Under the pieces are notes generated by a model. That model had not been told where the DNA came from and ran no database searches. It worked only from the letters and a program-made list of their open reading frames with translations. Positions 43,295 to 52,504 of a stretch of DNA of 64,000 nt are shown one piece after another. Made by a program: the position numbers and the translations under genes. The first letter of the stretch is position 1, and each line of letters starts with the position of its first letter. The stretch lies in NCBI RefSeq assembly GCF_019972115.1, contig NZ_BPFJ01000002.1, positions 372,001 to 436,000 on the forward strand. Reading direction: 5' to 3'. The stretch comes from Sulfurovum sp. TSL6 (lineage in GTDB: Bacteria > Campylobacterota > Campylobacteria > Campylobacterales > Sulfurovaceae).

Positions 43295-44159
43295 ATGCCC
43301 TACTTTGTAACTCTTCTACTGCTACAAGATCATAGTTTTTACTGTCTGAAAGCAATTTGGATGTCAGTTTATAATTGAGATCATGACTTCCTGCAAATGA
43401 TTCATATTTAGCTAGAATGTTATGGCCAGAGACCAACATATCACCCATGGCATCCAAGATCTTATGTCTTGCAAATTCATTCTCAAAACGTAATCCTTCA
43501 GGATTAAGTACTTTATGGTCATCGAGCCCTATGGCATTTTGAAGTGTTGCACCAAGCGCTAAGTTTTGACTTTGCAGATACTGTATATCTTTCGCAAATC
43601 CAAATGTTCTTGCTCTTGCGATCTCTTCTACAAACGCTTTGGTACTAAACTCAAAATGCTCTTTCTGATCACCGATCACAGGATGGTCAAACTTGATACG
43701 AAAGTCAAATTGTGCACTCTCATGAGGTAAAAGACGTACAAATTTATCACCTTCACTTACCTCAACAGGTTGCTTGACACGGATAATTTTCTTTGGAGCA
43801 TCCTGTTCCTGAATACCCGCTTCTTCCAACAAAAGACAAAAAGAGATGGATGAACCATCCATGATCGGCATCTCATTTCCGTCCACGATCACACGCATAT
43901 TGTCTATACCATACGCGTATACGGCAGAGAGAAAGTGCTCTATTGTAGAGATATACCCTTTCTCATTTCCTATGACCGTAGCCATACGTGTATCTATGAC
44001 CGAGTCAGGAGAAAGTGGTATTCTCATCGCTAGATCTTCACGATAAAACATAATACCGGAATCTACATCAAGCGGCTCAAGTCTTAACTTGATCGGCTCA
44101 CCTTTATGCAGACCTATACCTATCACTTCAACAGGTTTTTTCAGTGTTCTTTGTTGCAT
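43275..44159 (-). CDS. lpxC: UDP-3-O-acyl-N-acetylglucosamine deacetylase LpxC
   Basis: The 294-residue zinc enzyme makes the committed step of lipid A synthesis. Motifs are TLKKPVEVIGIGLHKGEPIK, STIEHFLSAVYAYGIDN with the zinc His (H in EHF), RTFGFAKD, and the second metal site in ARHKILDAMGDM. The start used is ATG 44159, with GGAGG in good position; 44177 would add six non-conserved residues. A sigma-70 promoter with a palindrome lies upstream. Overlaps tsaB. Confidence 0.97.
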   Translation of the reverse strand: MQQRTLKKPVEVIGIGLHKGEPIKLRLEPLDVDSGIMFYREDLAMRIPLSPDSVIDTRMATVIGNEKGYISTIEHFLSAVYAYGIDNMRVIVDGNEMPIMDGSSISFCLLLEEAGIQEQDAPKKIIRVKQPVEVSEGDKFVRLLPHESAQFDFRIKFDHPVIGDQKEHFEFSTKAFVEEIARARTFGFAKDIQYLQSQNLALGATLQNAIGLDDHKVLNPEGLRFENEFARHKILDAMGDMLVSGHNILAKYESFAGSHDLNYKLTSKLLSDSKNYDLVAVEELQSRAFAKSFA

Positions 44160-44191
44160 GACTTCCTCCTTTCTCATTTTTTATTGGGCGT

Positions 44192-44232
44192 ATTATAGTA
44201 TAATATAATAATTATTGCAAAGTGTACACTTT
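44192..44232 (-). promoter_or_regulatory. lpxC promoter with 14-bp palindrome
   Basis: On the minus strand TTGCAA (44220-44215), a 17-base spacer and TATAAT (44197-44192) precede lpxC. The perfect palindrome AAAGTGTACACTTT (44219-44232) lies directly upstream and touches the -35, an ideal site for a dimeric regulator. It is close to the M23 peptidase stop (44253). Confidence 0.7.
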
Positions 44233-44252
44233 TGCTATGTATAATTTTTAGG

Positions 44253-45644
44253 CTATTTACCTTGAATGATCTTATCCGCAGCCTTAAAAATATTATCCAC
44301 ATTTTTTCTGATCCACTCTTGATCAAACCATTCTACCGGTCTGACCTCTACACCTTGAACCAAAAGACCAAAATGCAGGTGATCACCCAATGCCAAACCA
44401 GAAACACCCGTTTTTGCTATGGCATCTCCCGCATCTACTTCATCGCCCTCATTCACCAATAGTTGAGAGCAGTGCCCATAGAGTGAATAAAGACCCAATC
44501 CATGATCGATCATAGGCATATTTCCATAAATTCCATTTTCATTCGCAAATACTACTTTACCTGCGTTTGAAGTTTTAATCGTAGCCATTTTTGTACTTGC
44601 AAGATCATACCCTACATGATAGGAGTGAGATACTTCATTCTCTTTGTTTCCATAGTAGTAATGTCTTTCATCACCATAACTCGCAACCTTTTGTCCATTT
44701 CTAAGCGGGTAGAACTTTTTCATTTTCCAGCTTTCCAACACATCAGAAGAGACCTCTTTACTTAAGGAGTGGATCAAGGCTTCATTTTTCAAACGCATGG
44801 TTTCATTGATCGCTCTTAACTTTTCCAGTTTATCGTCGATATGGGCATATTCAGGATCACTTGATGCAAGATCCGTGATCTTTCCATCGATAAATTTATC
44901 TTTTGCTCTGATCCATGAAACTTTATACTCATGGTTTTTGACATAAAAAGGAATGTCAGCAGTACGTATGTTTTTGGCAGCGTCTATCGCTATGACCTCA
45001 GCTTTAAACTCTGTTTGCGTAAATGGCCATGCGATAAGTGCGGCATAGTATCCTTCTTTTTTATACGGTTGTGCTTTAAATTTCTCTTCTCCTACTTTCA
45101 CATAAAGCATATCAAGATTTTCATCTTCTGCTTGAAATACAACTAAAGCACTTCCGCCTTGCGTAATGCTGTAAGAGTTTGCAAGTATGTTTACATTGGG
45201 TCTTTTAAAGTCAACATTGATGTCGATCACTTGTTCACTCTTGTTTCCCTTACCAAAGTTCCATAGACTGCTATCATTGACCAACACTTTTAATTTTAGC
45301 TTGCTTGCTTTTGTATCCAGTGTTTTACTTTGTGGATAGTTCACCAGAAGCGTTTGCTCTTTTGGTTTTCCTTCAAAGGTTCCCTCTCCAACAATAAGAC
45401 TCTTTTGCCCGTCGCTCAAGATCAGTTGAAAACGTTTTAATCCTTCATTATCAGTGAGTTGCACTTTTAATGGATCCTTTCGGTTCCAAAACATATTTTG
45501 CTCACTGTAGACTTTGGGGACTTCTCTTTCAAATTCCGGTGCCGTATACACATACCCCGCTCCAGCAAGTAAACCCACTAATACCACTAAAAATAATCCG
45601 CCTACGATTTTTGCTCCGCCTTTTTTACCACTTCTATTTCTCAT
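44253..45644 (-). CDS. M23-family peptidoglycan endopeptidase, membrane-anchored
   Basis: The 463-residue protein has one N-terminal membrane helix (about 13-33), a long periplasmic region of about 270 residues with beta-sandwich-like segments, and a LytM/M23 domain in the last 130. The zinc motifs are present: SHSYHVGYDLAS (H-x3-D), GLYSLYGH and GDHLHFGLLVQG (HxH). It should cut peptide cross-links of peptidoglycan. Campylobacterota helical-shape proteins Csd1-3/Pgp2-3 belong to this family, but the layout here is not decisive. The start overlaps the DHH gene by 11 nt. Confidence 0.92.
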   Translation of the reverse strand: MRNRSGKKGGAKIVGGLFLVVLVGLLAGAGYVYTAPEFEREVPKVYSEQNMFWNRKDPLKVQLTDNEGLKRFQLILSDGQKSLIVGEGTFEGKPKEQTLLVNYPQSKTLDTKASKLKLKVLVNDSSLWNFGKGNKSEQVIDINVDFKRPNVNILANSYSITQGGSALVVFQAEDENLDMLYVKVGEEKFKAQPYKKEGYYAALIAWPFTQTEFKAEVIAIDAAKNIRTADIPFYVKNHEYKVSWIRAKDKFIDGKITDLASSDPEYAHIDDKLEKLRAINETMRLKNEALIHSLSKEVSSDVLESWKMKKFYPLRNGQKVASYGDERHYYYGNKENEVSHSYHVGYDLASTKMATIKTSNAGKVVFANENGIYGNMPMIDHGLGLYSLYGHCSQLLVNEGDEVDAGDAIAKTGVSGLALGDHLHFGLLVQGVEVRPVEWFDQEWIRKNVDNIFKAADKIIQGK

Positions 45645-46614
45645 CTAGTAATCCTAATTCTTCTATCTTTGCTAAAATTGTATCTATACTTTCTTGTAAT
45701 CCGCATTGCGCTCCCTTATCACCTAAGGTAAAACCTGCAGCCACTTTATGCCCGCCGCCCCCAAAAGCCATAGCCACTTTGGATACATCTACTTTTTTAC
45801 TGCGTAAAGAGATACGGATACCATTCGCCAACTCCATCGCAAATATCGCTATCTCAACGGTCGCTAAAGATCTGGCGTAATCCACTACACCTTCCATATC
45901 CGGTACCGTTGCACCTGATGCGTTTATATCTTCTTTGGTTACCATGAGTGCAGCTATCTCCGCGTCATGGTATAAAGATAAAGACGTTAAAGCTCTTTGC
46001 AAAATACGCAATGAACTCAATGGTCGTCTCTGTGTAAAGTGACAGGCTATCTCATCAGGTAAAGCACCCGCATGAACAAGTTCTTTTGCTACGGTAAACA
46101 CTTCTTCATTGACTGAAGAGGTTGTAAAAAATCTTGTATCAGAGAGCAGTGCTGTGTAAAAACAAGTTGCTGCATCAGCCTTTACAGGATAAAGTTCTTT
46201 AAACAATGCAAATGCCACCTGTGACGCAGAGGCATATTCTGCTATCACTACGTTGATACTTCCGTAACGTGTATTACTCTGATGGTGATCGATATTGATA
46301 ATATCTCTACCCTCTAGATCAAATCCCAGTCTATCCACACTCCCGCAGTCACAAGAGACTATCACACTGTCCGCATAATCGATATGATGCTTGATCTTTT
46401 TAAAGTTTGGTAAAAAATCAAGATAAAGGGGTAACTCGGTTGAAGCATTCACTATTTCAACTTTTAGCCTTTTATCTGTACTTAACAATGCATAGAGTCC
46501 TAAAGCCGTACCTAAAGTATCTGCATCAGGGTTCAGATGGGAAAGTATCGTAATAGAACCAGTGTCTTCTATCTTATTTCTGACTTCATCATAAGGGAGA
46601 CCTTCACGTATCAT
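45634..46614 (-). CDS. DHH/DHHA1 phosphoesterase (NrnA-like)
   Basis: The 326-residue protein is of the DHH phosphoesterase superfamily. The metal-binding motifs are SHLNPDADTLG (residues about 25-35), SCDCGS, NIDHHQSN with the name-giving DHH, and the DHHA1 motif GGGGHKVAAGF near the C-terminus. It resembles NrnA-type nano-RNase / pAp phosphatases or cyclic dinucleotide phosphodiesterases. It overlaps the M23 peptidase by 11 nt, a linkage seen in other Campylobacterota. Substrate is unproven. Confidence 0.88.
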   Translation of the reverse strand: MIREGLPYDEVRNKIEDTGSITILSHLNPDADTLGTALGLYALLSTDKRLKVEIVNASTELPLYLDFLPNFKKIKHHIDYADSVIVSCDCGSVDRLGFDLEGRDIINIDHHQSNTRYGSINVVIAEYASASQVAFALFKELYPVKADAATCFYTALLSDTRFFTTSSVNEEVFTVAKELVHAGALPDEIACHFTQRRPLSSLRILQRALTSLSLYHDAEIAALMVTKEDINASGATVPDMEGVVDYARSLATVEIAIFAMELANGIRISLRSKKVDVSKVAMAFGGGGHKVAAGFTLGDKGAQCGLQESIDTILAKIEELGLLDEK

Positions 46615-46680
46615 TGTATTCTTTCATGGTTTAATTTGCACAGTCTGAGATTATATACAAAGAGTGTTAATGAAGTGTTA

Positions 46681-47499
46681 CTACTCTACCTTCATAGAGA
46701 GATCTATCCAATTTGCCTGATGAATGATCGATCCCGAACTAATGGCATCTACTCCCGTACTTGCGATCTTTTCGATCGTATCCAATGTTACATTACCGCT
46801 GGCCTCAAGTAAAATATGCGGATAGTTTTCATTTCTGTATGCAACGACTTTCATGGTCTCTTCTGTAGACATATTATCGCACATCACGATATCTGCTCCT
46901 GATTTCATCGCTTTCTTTGCCATTTCCAAACTCTCACACTCTATTTCTACCTTGGAAGTAAAGGGTATTTTTTGTCGTACTTCTTGCATAAATACATCCA
47001 GATCCTCTATGGTCTGCAAATGTGTATCTTTGAGCATTAGACAGTCATCTAAGCCCATACGGTGATTGATGCCGCCGCCACAGCGTACGGCATACTTTTC
47101 AAATTCACGAAGTAACGGTCTTGTTTTTCTTGTATCCAGTAACTTCACACCCGTGTCTTTAATGGCATTGACATACGAATCTGTCAAGGTTGCTATAGAA
47201 CTTGCATGAATAACCATATCCAAAATAGAACGTTCCAGAGAAAGAATGGTTTTTGAGTCTCCTGAGATAAAAAGAAGTTTTTCACCTTTGCTAAAACGAC
47301 TGCCATCAGATTTTTTCCATTCCAGTGTCAGATCATACATTTTTGCAAAGGCATCTATATACTCCTGGCCGGCGAGTACACCATCGCTCTTGGCAATGAT
47401 ATAAGCCCGAATGGGCTTACCTGAACTGATACGTGAGAAGAGGTCTCCACGTCCTACATCTTCAGCTACTAAAGCCTTTAAAAATGTCTCTTTTAACAT
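46681..47499 (-). CDS. nadC: Nicotinate-nucleotide pyrophosphorylase (quinolinate phosphoribosyltransferase)
   Basis: The 272-residue enzyme converts quinolinate to nicotinate mononucleotide. Motifs include LLDTRKTRPLLREFEKYAVRCGG, with HRMGLDDCLMLKDTH carrying substrate residues, VEIECESLEMA, and ADIVMCDNMS. The C-terminal EASGNVTLDTIEKIASTGVD loop binds phosphate. It shares one base with nadA (TAATG), so the de novo NAD genes are coupled. Confidence 0.96.
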   Translation of the reverse strand: MLKETFLKALVAEDVGRGDLFSRISSGKPIRAYIIAKSDGVLAGQEYIDAFAKMYDLTLEWKKSDGSRFSKGEKLLFISGDSKTILSLERSILDMVIHASSIATLTDSYVNAIKDTGVKLLDTRKTRPLLREFEKYAVRCGGGINHRMGLDDCLMLKDTHLQTIEDLDVFMQEVRQKIPFTSKVEIECESLEMAKKAMKSGADIVMCDNMSTEETMKVVAYRNENYPHILLEASGNVTLDTIEKIASTGVDAISSGSIIHQANWIDLSMKVE

Positions 47500-48506
47500 T
47501 ATTTTATCGCCAACATACGTTCTAATGCTACATTGGCATATTTGATCGTATCGGGATCCACTACAATTTCATTGATAGGCTTATTGTCCTCTATAGACTT
47601 GAGTGTATTGTACAGATCTTCTAAAGTCGTTTCATTCATGGTAGGACACTCCGGCTTCGTGGAAGAGAGTACATAGGTATTACCCTTTCTCATTCTGTTG
47701 ACAAGATTGTACTCTGTACCTATGGCGACTTTTTGTTCTGGATCAAGGTCATTGACATACTTGATCAATTGTGAGGTAGAACCTGAAAAATCTGCTGCCA
47801 GTACGACACTTGGATCACATTCGGGGTGTACAGCTATTTTAATACCCGGGTACTTGTTTCGGTAGAACTCTACGTCATCTACCGTAAAGAGTTGATGTAC
47901 AGAACAGAAACCATTAAAACAAATGATATCTGCTTCTTTAGGATCACACTCTTTGCCCTCTTCTTCTACACCGATCACACAGGATTTCAATCCCATCTGT
48001 ATCGCAAAATTCTGTCCTAAACATCTGTCCGGGACAAAGAGGATCTTCTTCCCGCTCTCCAAGCCTTTCTCGATGATCTTATAGGCATTGGAAGAGGTAC
48101 ATACGAGTCCGCCCATCTTCCCCACCTTTGCCTTGACTGAAGCATCAGAATTGATATAGGTAATAGGCAGGATATCTTCTTTGGTAATACCTCTGTCTAC
48201 CATATACTGTACGGATTCGTCAAAATATGATCCATCCATCATTCGTGCCATAGCACAACATGCGATCTTTGGCATAAGCACACGTTTTTCAGGTGCAATA
48301 ACCTTGACACTTTGCCCCATAAACCCCACACCGCAAAAAACGACCCAAGGGTTTGTGTCTGCCTGACATCTGCGTGCCAACTCAAGACTGTCACCTGTGA
48401 TATCAGCCATTTCAAAGACTTCATCACGCTGATAATAGTGTGCCACTACCGTGACATCCAATTCTTTTTTTAGTCTGTTTATCTCAGCTTTATAATCTAT
48501 ACTCAT
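47499..48506 (-). CDS. nadA: Quinolinate synthase A
   Basis: The 335-residue 4Fe-4S enzyme joins iminoaspartate and dihydroxyacetone phosphate. Motifs are VVAHYYQRDEVFEMADITGDS, the cluster-Cys area IACCAMARM, HPECDPSV, and GTEYNLVNRM followed by KPECPTMNETTLEDLY. Three cysteines fit the cluster. It is coupled to nadC by a one-base overlap. nadB is not in the window. Divergent from plsY, 118 bases away. Confidence 0.97.
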   Translation of the reverse strand: MSIDYKAEINRLKKELDVTVVAHYYQRDEVFEMADITGDSLELARRCQADTNPWVVFCGVGFMGQSVKVIAPEKRVLMPKIACCAMARMMDGSYFDESVQYMVDRGITKEDILPITYINSDASVKAKVGKMGGLVCTSSNAYKIIEKGLESGKKILFVPDRCLGQNFAIQMGLKSCVIGVEEEGKECDPKEADIICFNGFCSVHQLFTVDDVEFYRNKYPGIKIAVHPECDPSVVLAADFSGSTSQLIKYVNDLDPEQKVAIGTEYNLVNRMRKGNTYVLSSTKPECPTMNETTLEDLYNTLKSIEDNKPINEIVVDPDTIKYANVALERMLAIK

Positions 48507-48623
48507 CTTATATATCCTTAACTATTGTGGCTATTTTATCAAAATTCGGATAAAATTGCACTATTCAAGCACTTATAACATTTTCAAGATAAGTGCCGTA
48601 TAAATTTTAATAGTGGACGACTC

Positions 48624-49247
48624 ATGGACTTTTTAACAAATCAAAATATTTTACTCTATCTTGCGGCATATCTTATAGCCGGGATCCCTTTTGGATACTT
48701 ACTTGCCAAAAAATTTGCAGGCGTTGACATCAAAGAAGCAGGTAGCGGTAATATCGGTGCGACCAATGTACTTCGTGTGGTCAAAGAACAAGACCCGAAA
48801 CTGGCAAAAAAATTAGGAGCAATCACACTCTTTTTGGATGCCATCAAAGGTGTGGTTGTGATACTTATAGCTATGATGCTTGGTGCTCCTGAAAGTGTAC
48901 TCTGGACCATTGCAGTACTTGCCGTTGTCGGTCACTGTTTTTCGGCATTTTTGTTTTTTGAAGGAGGGAAAGGTGTGGCAACAGGCTTTGGTGTACTGCT
49001 TATTATGATGCCTATCCCTGCACTGATTGCCATTGTTGTTTGGCTGGTTGCAGCCAAAGGGTTGAAGATATCATCACTCTCGTCACTTATTGGTCTCATA
49101 GCATTCATTATCGCCTCTTATATACTCTATCCTGAAGTGCCTGGTATAGGTTCTCATGCACCTATCTGGATCATTGCATTCATCATCTTTTATAAACATA
49201 TCCCAAATATCGTAAGACTCTTTAAAAAAGAAGAAGGCAAAGTCTAA
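48624..49247 (+). CDS. plsY: Glycerol-3-phosphate acyltransferase PlsY
   Basis: The 207-residue membrane protein uses acyl-phosphate to acylate glycerol 3-phosphate, the first phospholipid step. Signature motifs are IKEAGSGNIGATNVLR, VGHCFSAFLFFEGGKGVATG and a C-terminal FIIFYKHIPNIVRLFKKEE. About five membrane segments are seen. It starts at ATG 48624. folB begins one base after the stop, so the two are co-transcribed. Confidence 0.96.
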   Translation: MDFLTNQNILLYLAAYLIAGIPFGYLLAKKFAGVDIKEAGSGNIGATNVLRVVKEQDPKLAKKLGAITLFLDAIKGVVVILIAMMLGAPESVLWTIAVLAVVGHCFSAFLFFEGGKGVATGFGVLLIMMPIPALIAIVVWLVAAKGLKISSLSSLIGLIAFIIASYILYPEVPGIGSHAPIWIIAFIIFYKHIPNIVRLFKKEEGKV

Positions 49248-49248
49248 C

Positions 49249-49575
49249 ATGACCATTCACATAGAAGATCTGACTTTTGATGTCATCATTGGCTTACTGG
49301 ACTTTGAACGAGACAGACCTCAACGTGTCATCATCAACCTTCAAGCTTCCTATGATTACAGCGATGATCAATTTATCGATTATGCGGATATGGTACTGTT
49401 GATACAAAATGAACTCAAAGAAAAACGCTATGAACTTTTGGAAAATGCGCTTTTAGGACTCAAAGAGGTACTCTATACAACCTACCCACAGCTTCAAACA
49501 CTTTCACTCAAGATATCTAAACCCGATATCTTAGCCCAATGCAACGTTTCCTTAAGTAAAACTTGGAATTTTTAA
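49249..49575 (+). CDS. folB: Dihydroneopterin aldolase FolB
   Basis: The 108-residue protein has the FolB pattern MTIHIEDLTFDVIIGLLDFE, followed by RPQRVIINLQASYDYS, and LLENALLGLKEVLYTTYPQL, ending LSLKISKPD. In folate synthesis it splits dihydroneopterin to 6-hydroxymethyl-dihydropterin. It is slightly shorter than usual (about 120). Start is one base after plsY. AT-rich sequence with an extended -10 box follows before hsrA. Confidence 0.82.
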   Translation: MTIHIEDLTFDVIIGLLDFERDRPQRVIINLQASYDYSDDQFIDYADMVLLIQNELKEKRYELLENALLGLKEVLYTTYPQLQTLSLKISKPDILAQCNVSLSKTWNF

Positions 49576-49602
49576 ATTTTTTTTAAAAAGCACTATTTTT
49601 TA

Positions 49603-49611
49603 TGTTATAAT
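49603..49611 (+). promoter_or_regulatory. Extended -10 element of the hsrA promoter
   Basis: TGTTATAAT (TG at 49603-49604, TATAAT 49606-49611) forms an extended -10 box 39 bases before the start used for hsrA. No -35 is clear. Confidence 0.55.
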
Positions 49612-49649
49612 ATTAAATAAATCTTAAAGATAGAACAAAGGTGCATGTT

Positions 49650-50324
49650 ATGAGAATATTGATCATAGAAAATGAAGTGACACAGAGTAAGACACTTTCA
49701 GATACGTTGACACAAGAGGGTTATCAGAATGATGTAGCTGAAAATCTTGATGATGCAAGATATTTTCTGCAGATCAGAAACTATGACCTGGTGCTACTTG
49801 GATGGCCATCTGGCAGTGACAAAAATTTGGATATCATCTCCACTATCAAAACAGAAGCACACAAAACATCTGTCATTGTTCTCTCTGAACGGGAAGACAA
49901 AGAGAGCGAGATCAAAGCACTGAGATCCGGTGCGGATGATTTTATCAGAAAACCTCTTGATTTTGATATTTTACTGGTACGTATTGAGGCAAAATTACGC
50001 TTTGGTGTCTCTAACATTATCGAAATAGATGACCTTATCATTAATCCTGAAGAAGAGAAGATCATTTATGAGGGTGAAGAGATAGAACTCAAAGGTAAAC
50101 CATTTGAGGTCTTGACGCATTTGGCCATGCATAAAGATCAGATCGTCTCTAAAGAGCAACTGCTTGATGCTATCTGGGAAGAACCGGAGCTTGTCACACC
50201 GAATGTGATTGAAGTTGCTATTAATCAGATCCGTCAGAAGATGGATAAACCTTTGGATATTACTACCATTGAAACGGTCAGAAGACGCGGTTATAGATTT
50301 TGCTTTCCTAAAAAGATCTCATAG
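49650..50324 (+). CDS. hsrA: HsrA-type orphan atypical response regulator
   Basis: The 224-residue OmpR-family regulator has an N-terminal receiver and a C-terminal winged helix (VLTHLAMHKDQIVSKEQLLD, about 140-159; ETVRRRGYRF). The receiver is atypical: the phosphoacceptor Asp is Gly51 (DLVLLGWPSG), as expected of HP1043/HsrA proteins that work without phosphorylation. In Helicobacter and Campylobacter this orphan regulator is essential and controls energy and stress genes. No kinase gene is adjacent. I start it at ATG 49650 (MRILIIENE); 49641 adds three residues. A terminator follows at 50338. Confidence 0.9.
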   Translation: MRILIIENEVTQSKTLSDTLTQEGYQNDVAENLDDARYFLQIRNYDLVLLGWPSGSDKNLDIISTIKTEAHKTSVIVLSEREDKESEIKALRSGADDFIRKPLDFDILLVRIEAKLRFGVSNIIEIDDLIINPEEEKIIYEGEEIELKGKPFEVLTHLAMHKDQIVSKEQLLDAIWEEPELVTPNVIEVAINQIRQKMDKPLDITTIETVRRRGYRFCFPKKIS

Positions 50325-50672
50325 GTCAAACTCCCATGAAAACGTTTTGGCGTTTTCCTCCTATGTGGATGAAAACAGCGCATCCAACCCATAAAGCCAT
50401 TCTTTTTTTATAATAGGACTTGTACATTCGGCACTATATAGTTTATTATCACAAAGATAAGTCAATGCATATCTAATATATTACGGGGTTTTGTCTATGA
50501 TTTCATCGCAAAAATACGATAAAAAATTGCAGGTAAAATAGACCCTAAATCCTCTCCTCTTTTACCGAAAAACTACCAAAGTAAAATTTTATTATAAATT
50601 CACAGATAATTTAACTTAAGCATAAGCTTTGTTCCGTTATAACTCGTATAAATAACATATACAGAGGAAACC
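50325..50672. other. 348-bp gap: terminator, no gene seen
   Basis: It holds the hsrA terminator at 50338, an AT-rich stretch and the promoter of the ferredoxin gene (a GTATAAATAA run near 50645). A short minus-strand frame (about 40 codons, 50385-50500) has no start or recognisable features and is not called as a gene. Confidence 0.5.
50338..50357 (+). terminator. hsrA terminator
   Basis: GAAAACG (50338-50344) pairs with CGTTTTC (50351-50357) around TTTTGG, 13 bases after the hsrA stop; it ends CTCC without a long T-run. Confidence 0.65.
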
Positions 50673-50924
50673 ATGGCATTAGTAATAACTGACGAATGTA
50701 TTGCATGTGATGCATGTAGAGAAGAATGTCCGAATGAGGCAATCGAAGAAAATGATCCGGTTTATATTATCGATCCTGATAGATGTACAGAGTGTGTAGG
50801 TCATTTTGATGAACCTCAATGTATTGCTGTATGTCCTGTAGACTGTATTGTCCCGGACCCAGACAATGTTGAGAACGTGGAAGAGTTAAAATTCAAATAT
50901 GACAAACTGCAAGAAGAAGAGTAG
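50673..50924 (+). CDS. YfhL-type 2[4Fe-4S] ferredoxin
   Basis: The 83-residue ferredoxin carries two cluster motifs: CIACDACREECPNEAI, and the second CTECVGHFDEPQCIAVCPVD, with the six- to eight-residue insertion typical of the YfhL/Fdx family of long ferredoxins. It transfers electrons to unspecified partners; in Campylobacterota such ferredoxins accept from pyruvate or 2-oxoglutarate oxidoreductases. The ribosome-binding site is AGAGGAAA. ppx/gppA starts seven bases after its stop. Confidence 0.94.
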   Translation: MALVITDECIACDACREECPNEAIEENDPVYIIDPDRCTECVGHFDEPQCIAVCPVDCIVPDPDNVENVEELKFKYDKLQEEE

Positions 50925-50931
50925 TTAGAGC

Positions 50932-52455
50932 ATGTCAAAACGAACTGCTATCATTGATATCGGTTCAAACTCAGCAAGACTTGTAATATTTGAAAAAACA
51001 AGTCGTTATGGCTTTCATCTTATCTGCGAACAAAAATCCAAAGTTCGTATTGGTGAAGGCGCTTATGAAAAAGAGGGTTATCTTCAACCCATTGGTATCA
51101 AAAGAGCCTACCTCACTTTAAAATCTTTCCTTCACACTATAGACAAATACCAGGTAAATAAAACACTTTGTATCGCTACTTCTGCACTTAGGGATGCACC
51201 AAACGGAAAAGAGTTCGTCCAATGGATCAAACAAGAGCTTGGTCTCTCTATCAAGATCATCGATGGAAACAAAGAAGCAAAATATGGTGGTATCGCAGCA
51301 GTCAATTTACTGCCTATCAGTGAGGGGATCAGTATAGACATCGGAGGGGGGTCCTCCGATATGACACTCATAAAAAATGGTCAAATCGTTGATACCTATT
51401 CCCTTGATCTTGGTACCGTAAGACTCAAAGAACTGTTTTTTGACAAAGGGGTAAACCCTTCAGAGATCAATGAAAAAGCAAAAGCATACATACAACATGC
51501 CTTAGATCAACTTCCAAAGCATTTTAAACATACAATGGCCATCGGTATAGGGGGTACTGCAAGAACGCTTTCTAAGGGTATTATGAAGCAAGTCTCATAC
51601 CCTTTAGATAAGCTGCATGCTTTTTCCTATAACGTGAAAGAACATCAATCCTACCTCGATGCCATCCCTCTCTCCAGTGCCAAAAACCTTAAAAAATTCG
51701 GATTGAAAAAAAACCGCTATGATACGATACGCGAAGGGACACTGATCTTTAATGAAATACTTTCCCATATAGGTACAATAACGGTTATTTCAAGTGCAGC
51801 TGGTGTAAGAGAAGGGGTATTCCTGGAACAACTTCTTAAAAAAGATAACCTCAAATTCCCAAGCCGTATCAATCCCAGTGTTGTCTCTATATTGGATAGA
51901 TTTCAACCTTTGGTCAACATACAAAAAAACCAGAAAACAAAACGTAAACTGGCTTCAAACCTTTATACTGTACTACAAAAAGATATTGATGATGGGAAAC
52001 AATATGAAAAAGAACTTCTGTGGGCAGTAACACTCTCCAGTATCGGACAAACACTGACTGTTTACAGGTCACATCAACATGCTTTCTATATCGCCATGCA
52101 AGAGCTGAATTACGGTTTTACCCATGAAGAGATACTTCTTATATCATTATTGTTGAGAATGTATGGCAAGGAGCTTTTAAACAAACCTCTCTTTAAACAC
52201 TATAAACCGCTTCTTCCAGAAAAGAATGCACTGCTTTGGTTAAGCTTTATCTATACGCTTACTGTACTCCTACAAGAAGCTTCCAACAGTGCGAATCTCT
52301 CATTTAGCTATGAAAATAGAACCCTTCGTATCACATCAGACAGGCCCTTATACCTGGCAAAAGAGAATGTAAAAGCTTTGGAAAAACCTATACCGTTTGC
52401 CATCATTATAGAAGACGAAAGTAGATTGCCTAAAAATAAAAAGTTGGGAATTTAA
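50932..52455 (+). CDS. ppx: Exopolyphosphatase / guanosine pentaphosphate phosphohydrolase (Ppx/GppA)
   Basis: The 507-residue ASKHA-fold enzyme hydrolyses polyphosphate or pppGpp. N-terminal TAIIDIGSNSARLVIFEK is the phosphate-binding motif. ISIDIGGGSSDMTLIKNG and IGIGGTARTLSKGI complete the site. The C-terminal part (about 310-500) is a HD-like helical domain, as in Ppx2. Which of the two substrates it prefers cannot be told from sequence. It follows the ferredoxin by seven bases, so both may share a transcript. Confidence 0.92.
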   Translation: MSKRTAIIDIGSNSARLVIFEKTSRYGFHLICEQKSKVRIGEGAYEKEGYLQPIGIKRAYLTLKSFLHTIDKYQVNKTLCIATSALRDAPNGKEFVQWIKQELGLSIKIIDGNKEAKYGGIAAVNLLPISEGISIDIGGGSSDMTLIKNGQIVDTYSLDLGTVRLKELFFDKGVNPSEINEKAKAYIQHALDQLPKHFKHTMAIGIGGTARTLSKGIMKQVSYPLDKLHAFSYNVKEHQSYLDAIPLSSAKNLKKFGLKKNRYDTIREGTLIFNEILSHIGTITVISSAAGVREGVFLEQLLKKDNLKFPSRINPSVVSILDRFQPLVNIQKNQKTKRKLASNLYTVLQKDIDDGKQYEKELLWAVTLSSIGQTLTVYRSHQHAFYIAMQELNYGFTHEEILLISLLLRMYGKELLNKPLFKHYKPLLPEKNALLWLSFIYTLTVLLQEASNSANLSFSYENRTLRITSDRPLYLAKENVKALEKPIPFAIIIEDESRLPKNKKLGI

Positions 52456-52466
52456 ATAGGTATAGA

Positions 52467-52488
52467 GAGCGAGGGACAACCCTGGCTC
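52467..52488. terminator. Bidirectional terminator between ppx and bamA
   Basis: GAGC-G-AGGG (52467-52475) pairs with CCCT-G-GCTC (52480-52488) around ACAA, one G.G mismatch. It lies between convergent genes. Confidence 0.5.
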
Positions 52489-52504
52489 AGTATAGAGTCT
52501 ATCT

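Noticed and set aside
50385-50500. Minus-strand open stretch of about 40 codons ending FSST
   Set aside because: No start codon or recognisable domain; could be a gene remnant but the evidence is too thin.
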